13,608 nucleotides of DNA, taken from assembly GCA_023437255.1 (NCBI GenBank), contig JAEZGR010000059.1, positions 1-13,608 of the forward strand, given 5' to 3'. The stretch's first letter is position 1. Each line of letters begins with the position of its first letter. Below are positions 7,534 to 13,608 of this stretch, piece by piece. Origin of the DNA: Pseudomonadota bacterium (GTDB lineage: Bacteria; Pseudomonadota; Gammaproteobacteria; Burkholderiales; Burkholderiaceae_B). The notes beneath the pieces are model-generated. The model searched no databases. It was given only the letters and a program-made list of their open reading frames with translations, and was not told the origin of the DNA. The translations under genes were made by a program, and so were the position numbers.

Positions 7534-7560
7534 ATGAATCGAGCACCTTGCTGCAAATGA
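7534..7560 (+). other. Candidate eight-codon leader ORF (MNRAPCCK) overlapping the alaS start
   Basis: ATG at 7534 opens eight sense codons and ends in TGA at 7558-7560, sharing bases with the alaS ATG at 7557-7559 (AAATGA). If transcription starts near 7528 the ORF would have a leader of only about 6 bases. The alaS ATG itself has no clear Shine-Dalgarno sequence, so termination of this short ORF could deliver ribosomes to alaS. It may equally be a chance ORF, and there is no run of alanine codons to suggest attenuation. Confidence 0.3.
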
Positions 7561-10193
7561 AGACCTCCGAGATACGCCAGAAGTTCCTTTCCTTCTTCGA
7601 GTCGAAAGGGCACCAGATCGTTGCTTCATCGTCCCTCGTGCCCGGCAACGACCCCACCTTGCTGTTCACCAACTCGGGAATGGTGCAGTTCAAGGATGTC
7701 TTCACCGGTGCCGAGACGCGCCCCTACACGCGCGCGACCACGTCGCAGCGCTGCGTGCGCGCGGGTGGCAAGCACAACGACCTCGAGAACGTCGGCTATA
7801 CCGCACGCCACCACACGTTCTTCGAGATGCTGGGCAACTTCAGCTTCGGCGATTACTTCAAGCACGATGCGATCCGCTACGCGTGGGAACTTCTCACCAC
7901 CGTGTACATGCTGCCGGCCGAGAAGCTCTGGGTCACCGTGTATCACGAAGATGACGAAGCGCACGACATCTGGGCCAAGGAAATCGGGGTGCCTGTCGAG
8001 CGCATCATTCGCATCGGCGACAACAAGGGCGCGCGCTACGCCTCCGACAACTTCTGGCAGATGGCCGACACGGGCCCCTGCGGCCCCTGTTCCGAAATCT
8101 TCTACGACCATGGTCCCGACGTCTGGGGCGGTCCTCCGGGATCGCCTGAAGAAGACGGTGACCGTTACATCGAGATCTGGAACCTAGTGTTCATGCAGTT
8201 CGATCGCGATGCGGCGGGCAACCTCACCCCCTTGCCCAAGCCCTGCGTCGACACCGGCATGGGCCTTGAGCGCATTGCCGCCGTGCTTCAGCACGTGCAC
8301 TCGAACTACGAAATCGATCTGTTCCGCAACCTGATTGCTGCGGCAGCACGCGAAACCGGCACACAGAACCTTGACGACAATTCGCTCAAGGTCATCGCCG
8401 ATCACATCCGTGCCTGCAGCTTTCTGATCGTCGACGGCGTCATCCCTAGCAACGAGGGGCGCGGCTACGTTCTGCGCCGCATCGTGCGTCGGGCGCTGCG
8501 CCATGGCCACAAACTGGGCCAGCCGCGTCCGTTCTTCCATCGTATGGTAAAGGATCTGGTGGCCGAAATGGGGGCCGCCTACCCCGAGCTGGTCGCGCAG
8601 CAGTCGCGCGTGGAGCAGGTGTTGCGCCAGGAAGAAGAGCGCTTCATCGAAACGCTCGAACACGGTATGAAAATTCTCGAATCGGCGCTGGCCGGCATCC
8701 CCGACAACGGGGTGCTCGATGGTCAGACCCTGTTCACCCTGTACGACACCTATGGCTTCCCCGTCGACCTGACTGCCGACATCTGCCGTGAGCGCAATGT
8801 GAGTGTCGATCACGATGGGTTCGAAGCCGCCATGCAGCGCCAGCGCGAACAGGCGCGGGCTGCAGGCAAGTTCAAGGCTGTTGAAGGGCTCAGTTATCAG
8901 GGCGACGATACCCGCTTCGAAGGCTATGAATCGCTGCAGGGCAGCGGTCGTGTCACGGCGCTGTATGTCGACGGTACGTCTGTGGATTCGATCTCGGCCG
9001 GTCAGCAGGCCATCGTGGTGCTCGATGCCACGCCGTTCTATGCAGAATCGGGCGGCCAGGTGGGCGATAACGGCGTACTCGAAGCTGCGGGTGTGCGTTT
9101 CAAGGTCGAAGACACGCAGAAGGTTCAGGCCAATGTGTTCGGTCACCACGGCGAGCTGGTCGAGGGCCAGTTGCGTGTGGGCGACACCGTTCAGGCCAAT
9201 GTCGATGCCGTGCATCGCGTGCGCACCATGCGCAACCACTCTGCCACGCACCTGATGCACAAGGCCCTGCGCGAAGTGCTCGGTCCTCACGTGCAGCAGC
9301 GCGGCTCGCTGGTCGACGCCGAAAAGACCCGCTTTGACTTCGCACACGACGCGCCGCTCACACATGAGCAGATCGCGCGTGTTGAACGCATCGTGAACGA
9401 CGAAATTCTCGAGAACCACCCGACCACCGCACAGCTCATGAGCTACGACGATGCCGTGCAGGGTGGGGCGATGGCGCTCTTCGGGGAAAAATACGGTGAC
9501 GTGGTGCGGGTGCTCGACATCGGTACCTCGCGCGAACTGTGCGGCGGCACTCACGTGACCCGCACAGGCGACATCGGGCTGTTCAAGATCATTTCCGAAG
9601 GCGGCGTTGCCGCCGGCGTACGCCGCGTTGAGGCCATTACGGGTGACAACGCCCTGGCGTGGGTGCATCAGGTCAACGACACCCTGCTGCGTGCCGCTTC
9701 CAGCATCAAGGCCCAGCCGGGCGAGCTGGTGGAACGCATTGGCTTGCTGCAGAACCAGGTTCGCACGCTCGAACGCGAGCTCGACCGGCTCAAGAGCAAA
9801 CAGGCCGCTTCCATGGGCAGCGATCTGGCCGGCCAGGCGGTGGTTCTGGAAGGCGATTCGCGTCTGCTTGTGGCCAGTCTCGAAGGTGCCGATCCCAAGG
9901 CATTGCGTGGCATGGTCGACCAGCTGAAAGACAAGCTCAAGTCTGCCGTCGTGCTGCTTGCTGCCGCTGCCGATGGCAAGATCAGTCTGGTGGCCGGCGT
10001 CACGCCCGACCTCGTTGATCGCGTCAAGGCGGGCGAGCTGGTAGGCGCGGTGGCTGGCCAGGTGGGCGGCAAGGGTGGTGGGCGTCCCGACATGGCGATG
10101 GGTGGCGGCACCGATGTCGCGGCATTGCCCAAGGCGGTTGCCGGCGTCGAGGCCTGGGTGCGCGAGCGCATGGGCCTCCAGGTCCAGGCATGA
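7557..10193 (+). CDS. alaS: Alanine--tRNA ligase
   Basis: Charges tRNA-Ala with alanine in the cytoplasm and edits mischarged Ser/Gly. It has 878 residues from the ATG at 7557, against 876 in E. coli. The frame is open to TTG at 7524, but [19 protein letters not shown] is the classic AlaRS start. The N-terminal class II catalytic domain shows [26 protein letters not shown] and [17 protein letters not shown]. The editing domain carries H561-x3-H565 and C662-x3-H666, the zinc ligands. The C-Ala domain ends with the glycine-rich [15 protein letters not shown]. The gene appears intact. It is preceded by a promoter directly behind pilV and overlaps the tusA-like gene by 4 bases. The long open frame on the opposite strand is a codon-bias shadow. 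Confidence 0.98.
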   Translation: MKTSEIRQKFLSFFESKGHQIVASSSLVPGNDPTLLFTNSGMVQFKDVFTGAETRPYTRATTSQRCVRAGGKHNDLENVGYTARHHTFFEMLGNFSFGDYFKHDAIRYAWELLTTVYMLPAEKLWVTVYHEDDEAHDIWAKEIGVPVERIIRIGDNKGARYASDNFWQMADTGPCGPCSEIFYDHGPDVWGGPPGSPEEDGDRYIEIWNLVFMQFDRDAAGNLTPLPKPCVDTGMGLERIAAVLQHVHSNYEIDLFRNLIAAAARETGTQNLDDNSLKVIADHIRACSFLIVDGVIPSNEGRGYVLRRIVRRALRHGHKLGQPRPFFHRMVKDLVAEMGAAYPELVAQQSRVEQVLRQEEERFIETLEHGMKILESALAGIPDNGVLDGQTLFTLYDTYGFPVDLTADICRERNVSVDHDGFEAAMQRQREQARAAGKFKAVEGLSYQGDDTRFEGYESLQGSGRVTALYVDGTSVDSISAGQQAIVVLDATPFYAESGGQVGDNGVLEAAGVRFKVEDTQKVQANVFGHHGELVEGQLRVGDTVQANVDAVHRVRTMRNHSATHLMHKALREVLGPHVQQRGSLVDAEKTRFDFAHDAPLTHEQIARVERIVNDEILENHPTTAQLMSYDDAVQGGAMALFGEKYGDVVRVLDIGTSRELCGGTHVTRTGDIGLFKIISEGGVAAGVRRVEAITGDNALAWVHQVNDTLLRAASSIKAQPGELVERIGLLQNQVRTLERELDRLKSKQAASMGSDLAGQAVVLEGDSRLLVASLEGADPKALRGMVDQLKDKLKSAVVLLAAAADGKISLVAGVTPDLVDRVKAGELVGAVAGQVGGKGGGRPDMAMGGGTDVAALPKAVAGVEAWVRERMGLQVQA

Positions 10194-10447
10194 GCCAGCA
10201 GAGTTCTGCCGAACCCCTGCCGGAAGCGGCGGCCGAGGTCGACGCTTCGGGCCTGAAGTGCCCCTTGCCGATCTTGCGCGCCAAGAAGGCACTGGCCACC
10301 ATGGAATCGGGTCAGGTGCTCAAGGTGATCACCACCGACCCGCATGCCGAACGCGATTTCCAGGCATTCTGCGGCCAGACGGGCAATGCCCTGCTGACGC
10401 AGGTGAATCATGGCGAGGGCATCTGGCATTTTCTGCGGCGCCGTTAG
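10190..10447 (+). CDS. TusA-family sulfurtransferase (SirA-like)
   Basis: Small cytoplasmic sulfur carrier of 85 residues, matching the size of TusA (81 in E. coli). The family signature Cys-Pro-x-Pro is present as [12 protein letters not shown], with Cys24 as the expected persulfide-forming residue. A second cysteine sits in the FCGQTGN segment. About 17 extra polar residues precede the core. TusA relays sulfur for 2-thiouridine in tRNA wobble positions, but paralogues (YedF and others) serve other sulfur pathways. Motif and size alone do not distinguish them, so no symbol is given. The ATG overlaps the alaS stop (ATGA), implying co-translation with alaS and a tRNA-related role by context. 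Confidence 0.85.
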   Translation: MSQQSSAEPLPEAAAEVDASGLKCPLPILRAKKALATMESGQVLKVITTDPHAERDFQAFCGQTGNALLTQVNHGEGIWHFLRRR

Positions 10448-10454
10448 CCGAGTT

Positions 10455-10488
10455 TGCCGGTTTCATCGGCACCATTGTTGTATCTTTT
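10455..10488 (+). terminator. Weak candidate terminator after alaS-tusA
   Basis: TGCCG at 10455-10459 and CGGCA at 10467-10471 can pair around a 7-base loop. A T-rich but interrupted tract follows, ending TATCTTTT at 10481-10488. The stem is only five pairs and the T-run is not immediate, so function is doubtful. Position favours it, since the rpsP promoter begins about 60 bases further on. Confidence 0.25.
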
Positions 10489-10539
10489 CAAGCCTGGCAT
10501 CGGTTGTGCGCGCTTTCTATACCGTTGGCGCCCGATCAG

Positions 10540-10577
10540 TGCTAGAATTCTCTGTTTTTCACAACACTATCAAAGGA
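10540..10577 (+). promoter_or_regulatory. Probable rpsP operon promoter (extended -10) and ribosome site
   Basis: TGC directly before TAGAAT (10540-10548) makes an extended -10 element. I see no convincing -35 at the right distance: TTGGCG at 10525-10530 is only 12 bases upstream. A start near 10555 would give a leader of about 28 AT-rich bases containing a good AAGGA at 10573-10577, five bases before the rpsP ATG. The 135-base tusA-rpsP gap is otherwise empty apart from the weak hairpin noted separately. Confidence 0.5.
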
Positions 10578-10582
10578 TTACC

Positions 10583-10840
10583 ATGGTTGTAATTCGTCTG
10601 GCCCGTGGCGGCTCGAAGAAGCGCCCTTTCTATAACGTCGTTGCTGCTGATTCCCGCAACCGCCGCGATGGCCGTTTTATCGAGCGTCTGGGCTTTTACA
10701 ACCCCGTTGGCAAGGATGGCGTCGAGAACCTGCGCATTGCACAGGATCGCGTGGCCTACTGGGTCGAGAACGGTGCACAACTGTCGCCCGCCGTCGCCCG
10801 CCTGGTCAAGGAATACAGCGCCGCTCAAACCGCCGCTTAA
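10583..10840 (+). CDS. rpsP: 30S ribosomal protein S16
   Basis: Structural protein of the small ribosomal subunit, 85 residues, the normal length. The start [20 protein letters not shown] and the following [20 protein letters not shown] are diagnostic of S16. The ATG at 10583 follows AAGGA by 5 bases, and the longer open frame upstream is noncoding leader. It heads the conserved rpsP-rimM-trmD block, with its own promoter upstream. The stop is 24 bases before the rimM GTG. Confidence 0.98.
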   Translation: MVVIRLARGGSKKRPFYNVVAADSRNRRDGRFIERLGFYNPVGKDGVENLRIAQDRVAYWVENGAQLSPAVARLVKEYSAAQTAA

Positions 10841-10864
10841 GCTATTTCACACGGGCTTCTCGTC

Positions 10865-11488
10865 GTGTCCCGGTCTGAAGCTGCCGCAGCGGCCCGTGTT
10901 GTGCCGAACGACCTCGTCGAGGTCGGCAGGGTGACCGGCGCCTACGGCCTGCGCGGGTGGGTGAAGATACAGCCGCATTCGGCCGGGTCGGTGACCTTGC
11001 TTGGCGTACGCGAATGGTGGCTGCGCCGTCCCGCTACGCCCATGCAGGGCGACTCCGCCGCACCCTGGCCGGTCAAAGTCATCAAAAGCCGCAATCATGG
11101 CGCCACCGTCGTCGCCTGTCTCGAAGGCGTGGCCGATCGAGACCAGGCTGAGCTCCTGCGCGGGTGTACGGTATGGGTGTCACGTGCAGCGTTTCCCGCC
11201 ACCGAAGACGACGAGTACTATTGGGTCGATCTTCTGGGCTGCACGCTGTACGGCGAGGACGCCGGTCAGAGCGTCTTGTTGGGTGTGGTCGAAGAGGTCA
11301 TGGATAACGGCGTGCACGCCATTTTGCGTGTTGCGCGTCAGGCTCCAGACGCACAGGGTGTTCCTCAGCCTGTGCTCGACGACAAGGGCAAGCAGGTCGA
11401 TACCCTGATTCCATTCGTGGCGGCTCATGTTCTTTCCGTCGATCTCGCAAGTCGCCGGATTGACACCAACTGGCCTGCCGAGTTCTGA
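10865..11488 (+). CDS. rimM: Ribosome maturation factor RimM
   Basis: Assists late maturation of the 30S head domain and 16S rRNA processing, binding ribosomal protein S19. It has 207 residues. The N-terminal beta-barrel begins [20 protein letters not shown]. The C-terminal PRC-barrel starts near [14 protein letters not shown] and includes [17 protein letters not shown] and the ending [14 protein letters not shown]. About 20 residues between the last two strands (around [17 protein letters not shown]) look like an insertion relative to E. coli RimM. The start is GTG at 10865 with no obvious Shine-Dalgarno. GTG at 10901 is an alternative that would remove a poorly conserved 12-residue tail. 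Its place between rpsP and trmD is the canonical one. Confidence 0.95.
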   Translation: MSRSEAAAAARVVPNDLVEVGRVTGAYGLRGWVKIQPHSAGSVTLLGVREWWLRRPATPMQGDSAAPWPVKVIKSRNHGATVVACLEGVADRDQAELLRGCTVWVSRAAFPATEDDEYYWVDLLGCTLYGEDAGQSVLLGVVEEVMDNGVHAILRVARQAPDAQGVPQPVLDDKGKQVDTLIPFVAAHVLSVDLASRRIDTNWPAEF

Positions 11489-11511
11489 ACCCGTCTCCGC
11501 GGGGCGTCGTC

Positions 11512-12291
11512 ATGCGCATCGATATCGTGTCTCTGTTTCCCGAGATCTTCCCCGTCGTGGGCGACCTCGGCGTGACAGGCCGCGCCCGTCGGCTGGGCCT
11601 TTGGTCCATGCACGTCTGGAATCCGCGTGATTACACCGAAGACGTCCACCGTACGGTCGATGATCGCCCCTACGGCGGTGGGCCCGGCATGGTCATGCTG
11701 GCCGAACCGTTGGAACGTGCACTGGATGCCGCTCTGGCAGCACGTGCCGATACCCCCGATGACACCGATGCACCGGTGATTCTGATGAGTCCGGCGGGTC
11801 GCCGCTTCGATCAGGGCATGGCGCAGACACTGGCTGATGGGCCGGGAGCGGTCTTCATCTGTGGGCGCTACGAAGGGGTGGACCAGCGGTTCATCGACCG
11901 CCGTGTCACTCACGAGATTTCTCTCGGCGATTTCGTGCTGTCGGGCGGAGAGATTGCCGCGCTGGCCTGCATCGATGCGTCCGTTCGATTGCTGCCCGGC
12001 GCGCTCAACGATCAGCAGTCAGCGCTGCAGGATTCCTTCAATGAAGCCACCAGCGGGCTGCTCGACAGCCCGCACTATACGCGGCCCGAAACCTATCATG
12101 GCCTTGATGTGCCCGAGGTCTTGCGCTCGGGCCATCATGCCAATATTGAACTCTGGCGTCGCAGGCAGTCGCTGGCCATCACGGCCGAACGTCGCCCCGA
12201 GCTCATCGAGGCGGCGCGCAGGGCGGGGCGCCTGAGCAAAAAAGACGAGGCGTTTCTGTCTGAACTGAAGCGCGAGCGGAGCGAACGGTAA
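11512..12291 (+). CDS. trmD: tRNA (guanine-37-N1)-methyltransferase
   Basis: SPOUT-family methyltransferase that uses S-adenosylmethionine to form m1G37 in tRNAs, preventing +1 frameshifts. It has 259 residues, the normal length. Family motifs: [13 protein letters not shown] at the start, [10 protein letters not shown] at 53-62, and the trefoil-knot residues [11 protein letters not shown] from 117. Then come [11 protein letters not shown] and the interdomain loop [10 protein letters not shown] from 184, which carries the conserved aspartate. The C-terminal tRNA-binding part has [20 protein letters not shown] short acidic insertion ([10 protein letters not shown]) lies near residue 80. It follows rimM by 23 bases. 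The usual downstream rplS is absent. Confidence 0.98.
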   Translation: MRIDIVSLFPEIFPVVGDLGVTGRARRLGLWSMHVWNPRDYTEDVHRTVDDRPYGGGPGMVMLAEPLERALDAALAARADTPDDTDAPVILMSPAGRRFDQGMAQTLADGPGAVFICGRYEGVDQRFIDRRVTHEISLGDFVLSGGEIAALACIDASVRLLPGALNDQQSALQDSFNEATSGLLDSPHYTRPETYHGLDVPEVLRSGHHANIELWRRRQSLAITAERRPELIEAARRAGRLSKKDEAFLSELKRERSER

Positions 12292-12300
12292 GGGGCAAGG

Positions 12301-12324
12301 GCTCGTGCCGTAAGCGAGCTTCTT
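12301..12324 (+). terminator. Weak candidate terminator after trmD
   Basis: GCTCG at 12301-12305 pairs with CGAGC at 12315-12319 over a 9-base loop, followed by TTCTT at 12320-12324, ten bases after the trmD stop codon. The stem is short. The stronger hairpin at 12352-12384 may be the real end of the transcript. Confidence 0.3.
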
Positions 12325-12351
12325 GTCGGCGGTCGGCAGGTCACCGAATAA

Positions 12352-12384
12352 GCCTCGTGTCCGGCGCGAGTCGGAGCACGAGGC
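12352..12384 (-). terminator. Hairpin between convergent trmD and valS, probable valS terminator
   Basis: GCCTCGTG at 12352-12359 is the exact reverse complement of CACGAGGC at 12377-12384. Inside, TCCG (12360-12363) pairs with CGGA (12372-12375), giving a 12-pair stem with a single unpaired G and an 8-base loop. On the - strand the hairpin begins 10 bases past the valS stop codon and is followed by TTATTC, a modest U-tract, so it suits valS best. On the + strand no T-run follows, but it could still block read-through from trmD. Confidence 0.6.
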
Positions 12385-12394
12385 AATCACCCCG

Positions 12395-13608
12395 TCAGGC
12401 AGCGGGCAATTTCTGCAGCTGCTCTTTCACGCGGGCCAGCGTTTCGCTGAACTGCGCAACGCGGGCTTTTTCCTGTTCGACCACCTGTGCCGGAGCACGT
12501 TGAACGAAGCTCTCGTTCGAAAGCTTGCCCTGGGCCTTGGCGATCTCGCCTTCCAGGCGCTCGATTTCCTTGCCCAGGCGCGCGCGCTCGGCGGCCACGT
12601 CGATTTCGACGTGCAGCATCAGCTCACTGGTGCCCACGATCTGCACCGGCGCGCCGAGCTGCGGCAGGGTGTCGACGATCTCGACCTCGCTGAGGCGTGC
12701 GAGTGCCTTCAGGTACTCGGCGTTGTGCGAGAGCATCTGTGCGTCGCCCTTGGCGATGAGCGGTACTCGCTGCGCGGGTGACAGGTTCATTTCACCGCGC
12801 AGGGCACGTACGGCTTCGACCTGGGCCTTGAGCTCTGCAATCTGCGCCTCGGCCGCTTCGTCGATCGACTGCGCATTGCTGCGGGGGTAGGGCTGAACGC
12901 TGATGCTGGTGTTCGTCTGTGACTCGCGCTTGCCGGCCACCACCGATACCTTCTGCCAGAGCTCTTCGGTGATGTACGGAATGATCGGGTGCGCCAGGCG
13001 CAGCACGGCTTCCAGAACGCGGATCAGCGTGCGGCGGGTACCCAGCTGCTGGGCGGGCGTGCCCGACTGCAGCTGCACTTTGGCCAGTTCAACGTACCAG
13101 TCGCAGTATTCGTCCCATACGAAGTGGTAGATCGCGTTGGCGATATTGTCGAAGCGATAGTCGGAGAAACCGCGCTCAACGTCGGCTTCAAGGCGTTGCA
13201 GCTGACTGATGATCCATCGGTCGGCTGCCGAGGTCTCGGCCGTGATGGTGATGCCCTCGTGCGTCATGGTGTCGCTGGCCAGCGCATGACCTTCGGTGTT
13301 CATGAGCACGTAGCGCGTGGCGTTCCAGAGCTTGTTGCAGAAGTTGCGGTAGCCTTCGCAGCGCTTGAGATCGAAGTTGATGTTGCGACCCAGCGTGGCG
13401 TACGCCGCCATGGTGAAGCGCAGCGCATCGGTGCCGTAGGCCGGAATGCCCTGGGGGTAGTCCTTGCGGGTCTTCTTGCGGATCGCGTCGGCCTGGCGCG
13501 GATTCATGAGACCCGTGGTGCGCTTCTCGAGCAGCGGCTCGAGCCCGATGCCGTCGATGAGGTCGACCGGGTCGATCGTATTGCCCTTCGACTTGCTCAT
13601 CTTCTTGC
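12395..13608 (-). CDS. valS: Valine--tRNA ligase, C-terminal part (5' end outside window)
   Basis: Class I synthetase that charges tRNA-Val. Only the last 403 residues of a protein usually about 950 long are visible, because the gene runs off the right edge. The ATG at 13600 is not the start: the codons before it read Lys-Lys, giving KMSKSKGN, the class I ATP-binding signature. Next come [11 protein letters not shown] and [24 protein letters not shown], then the anticodon-binding helical domain ([26 protein letters not shown]). The end is a coiled-coil arm (about the last 65 residues, rich in Glu/Lys/Arg), typical of ValRS and absent from IleRS. It is convergent with trmD. The catalytic N-terminal half and editing domain cannot be judged here. 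Confidence 0.95.
   Translation of the reverse strand, partial: KKMSKSKGNTIDPVDLIDGIGLEPLLEKRTTGLMNPRQADAIRKKTRKDYPQGIPAYGTDALRFTMAAYATLGRNINFDLKRCEGYRNFCNKLWNATRYVLMNTEGHALASDTMTHEGITITAETSAADRWIISQLQRLEADVERGFSDYRFDNIANAIYHFVWDEYCDWYVELAKVQLQSGTPAQQLGTRRTLIRVLEAVLRLAHPIIPYITEELWQKVSVVAGKRESQTNTSISVQPYPRSNAQSIDEAAEAQIAELKAQVEAVRALRGEMNLSPAQRVPLIAKGDAQMLSHNAEYLKALARLSEVEIVDTLPQLGAPVQIVGTSELMLHVEIDVAAERARLGKEIERLEGEIAKAQGKLSNESFVQRAPAQVVEQEKARVAQFSETLARVKEQLQKLPAA

Noticed and set aside
7524..7556. In-frame TTG extension of alaS by 11 codons
   Set aside because: TTG at 7524 would lie at or before the predicted transcript start, and [10 protein letters not shown] at 7557 matches the family N-terminus.
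8184..10292. 702-codon open frame on the - strand opposite alaS
   Set aside because: Lies entirely against an intact, unmistakable alaS; its composition (His/Arg/Val-rich, no domain pattern) is what a GC-biased coding strand gives in antisense.
10525..10548. TTGGCG / TAGAAT as a standard -35/-10 pair for rpsP
   Set aside because: The spacer is only 12 bases; the extended -10 reading (TGC before TAGAAT) is more credible.

Overview
The window is GC-rich and densely coding, with conserved genes and gene order pointing to a betaproteobacterium, probably Burkholderiales and perhaps near the Alcaligenaceae. This is inferred from AlaS, RimM and TrmD character and from the alaS-tusA-rpsP-rimM-trmD layout; no rRNA or tRNA gene is present to confirm it.

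Left half (1-7511, + strand): most of a type IVb (R64/IncI thin-pilus-like) pilus operon in the order pilN (secretin, 5' end outside the window), pilO, pilP, pilQ (assembly ATPase), pilR (inner-membrane platform), pilS (major prepilin) and pilV (minor/tip prepilin). The genes are separated by a few bases or overlap, so they are almost certainly co-transcribed from a promoter left of the window. PilN would form the outer-membrane pore. PilO, PilP and PilR would form the envelope-spanning and inner-membrane base, PilQ would power assembly, PilS would form the fibre and PilV the tip. The pilT (lytic transglycosylase) and pilU (prepilin peptidase) genes that sit between pilS and pilV in R64 are absent. 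There is no shufflon array, although one sequence near the pilV 3' end closely resembles the R64 shufflon crossover repeat.

Right half (7512-13608): housekeeping translation genes. A consensus -10 box four bases after the pilV stop codon probably drives alaS, whose start codon overlaps the end of an eight-codon mini-ORF. The alaS gene is followed by a 4-base-overlapping tusA-like sulfurtransferase gene. A second promoter then serves rpsP-rimM-trmD (ribosomal protein S16, 16S rRNA processing factor, tRNA m1G37 methyltransferase). The usual fourth member, rplS, is not there. Instead a roughly 100-base gap holds a strong hairpin, followed by the convergent 3' part of valS on the - strand.

No insertion sequence, CRISPR array, tRNA, rRNA or riboswitch was recognised. 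No gene-free stretch exceeds about 135 bases. The most unusual material is the compact chromosomal type IVb pilus locus joined directly to alaS, the shufflon-site-like sequence in pilV, and the alaS leader arrangement.
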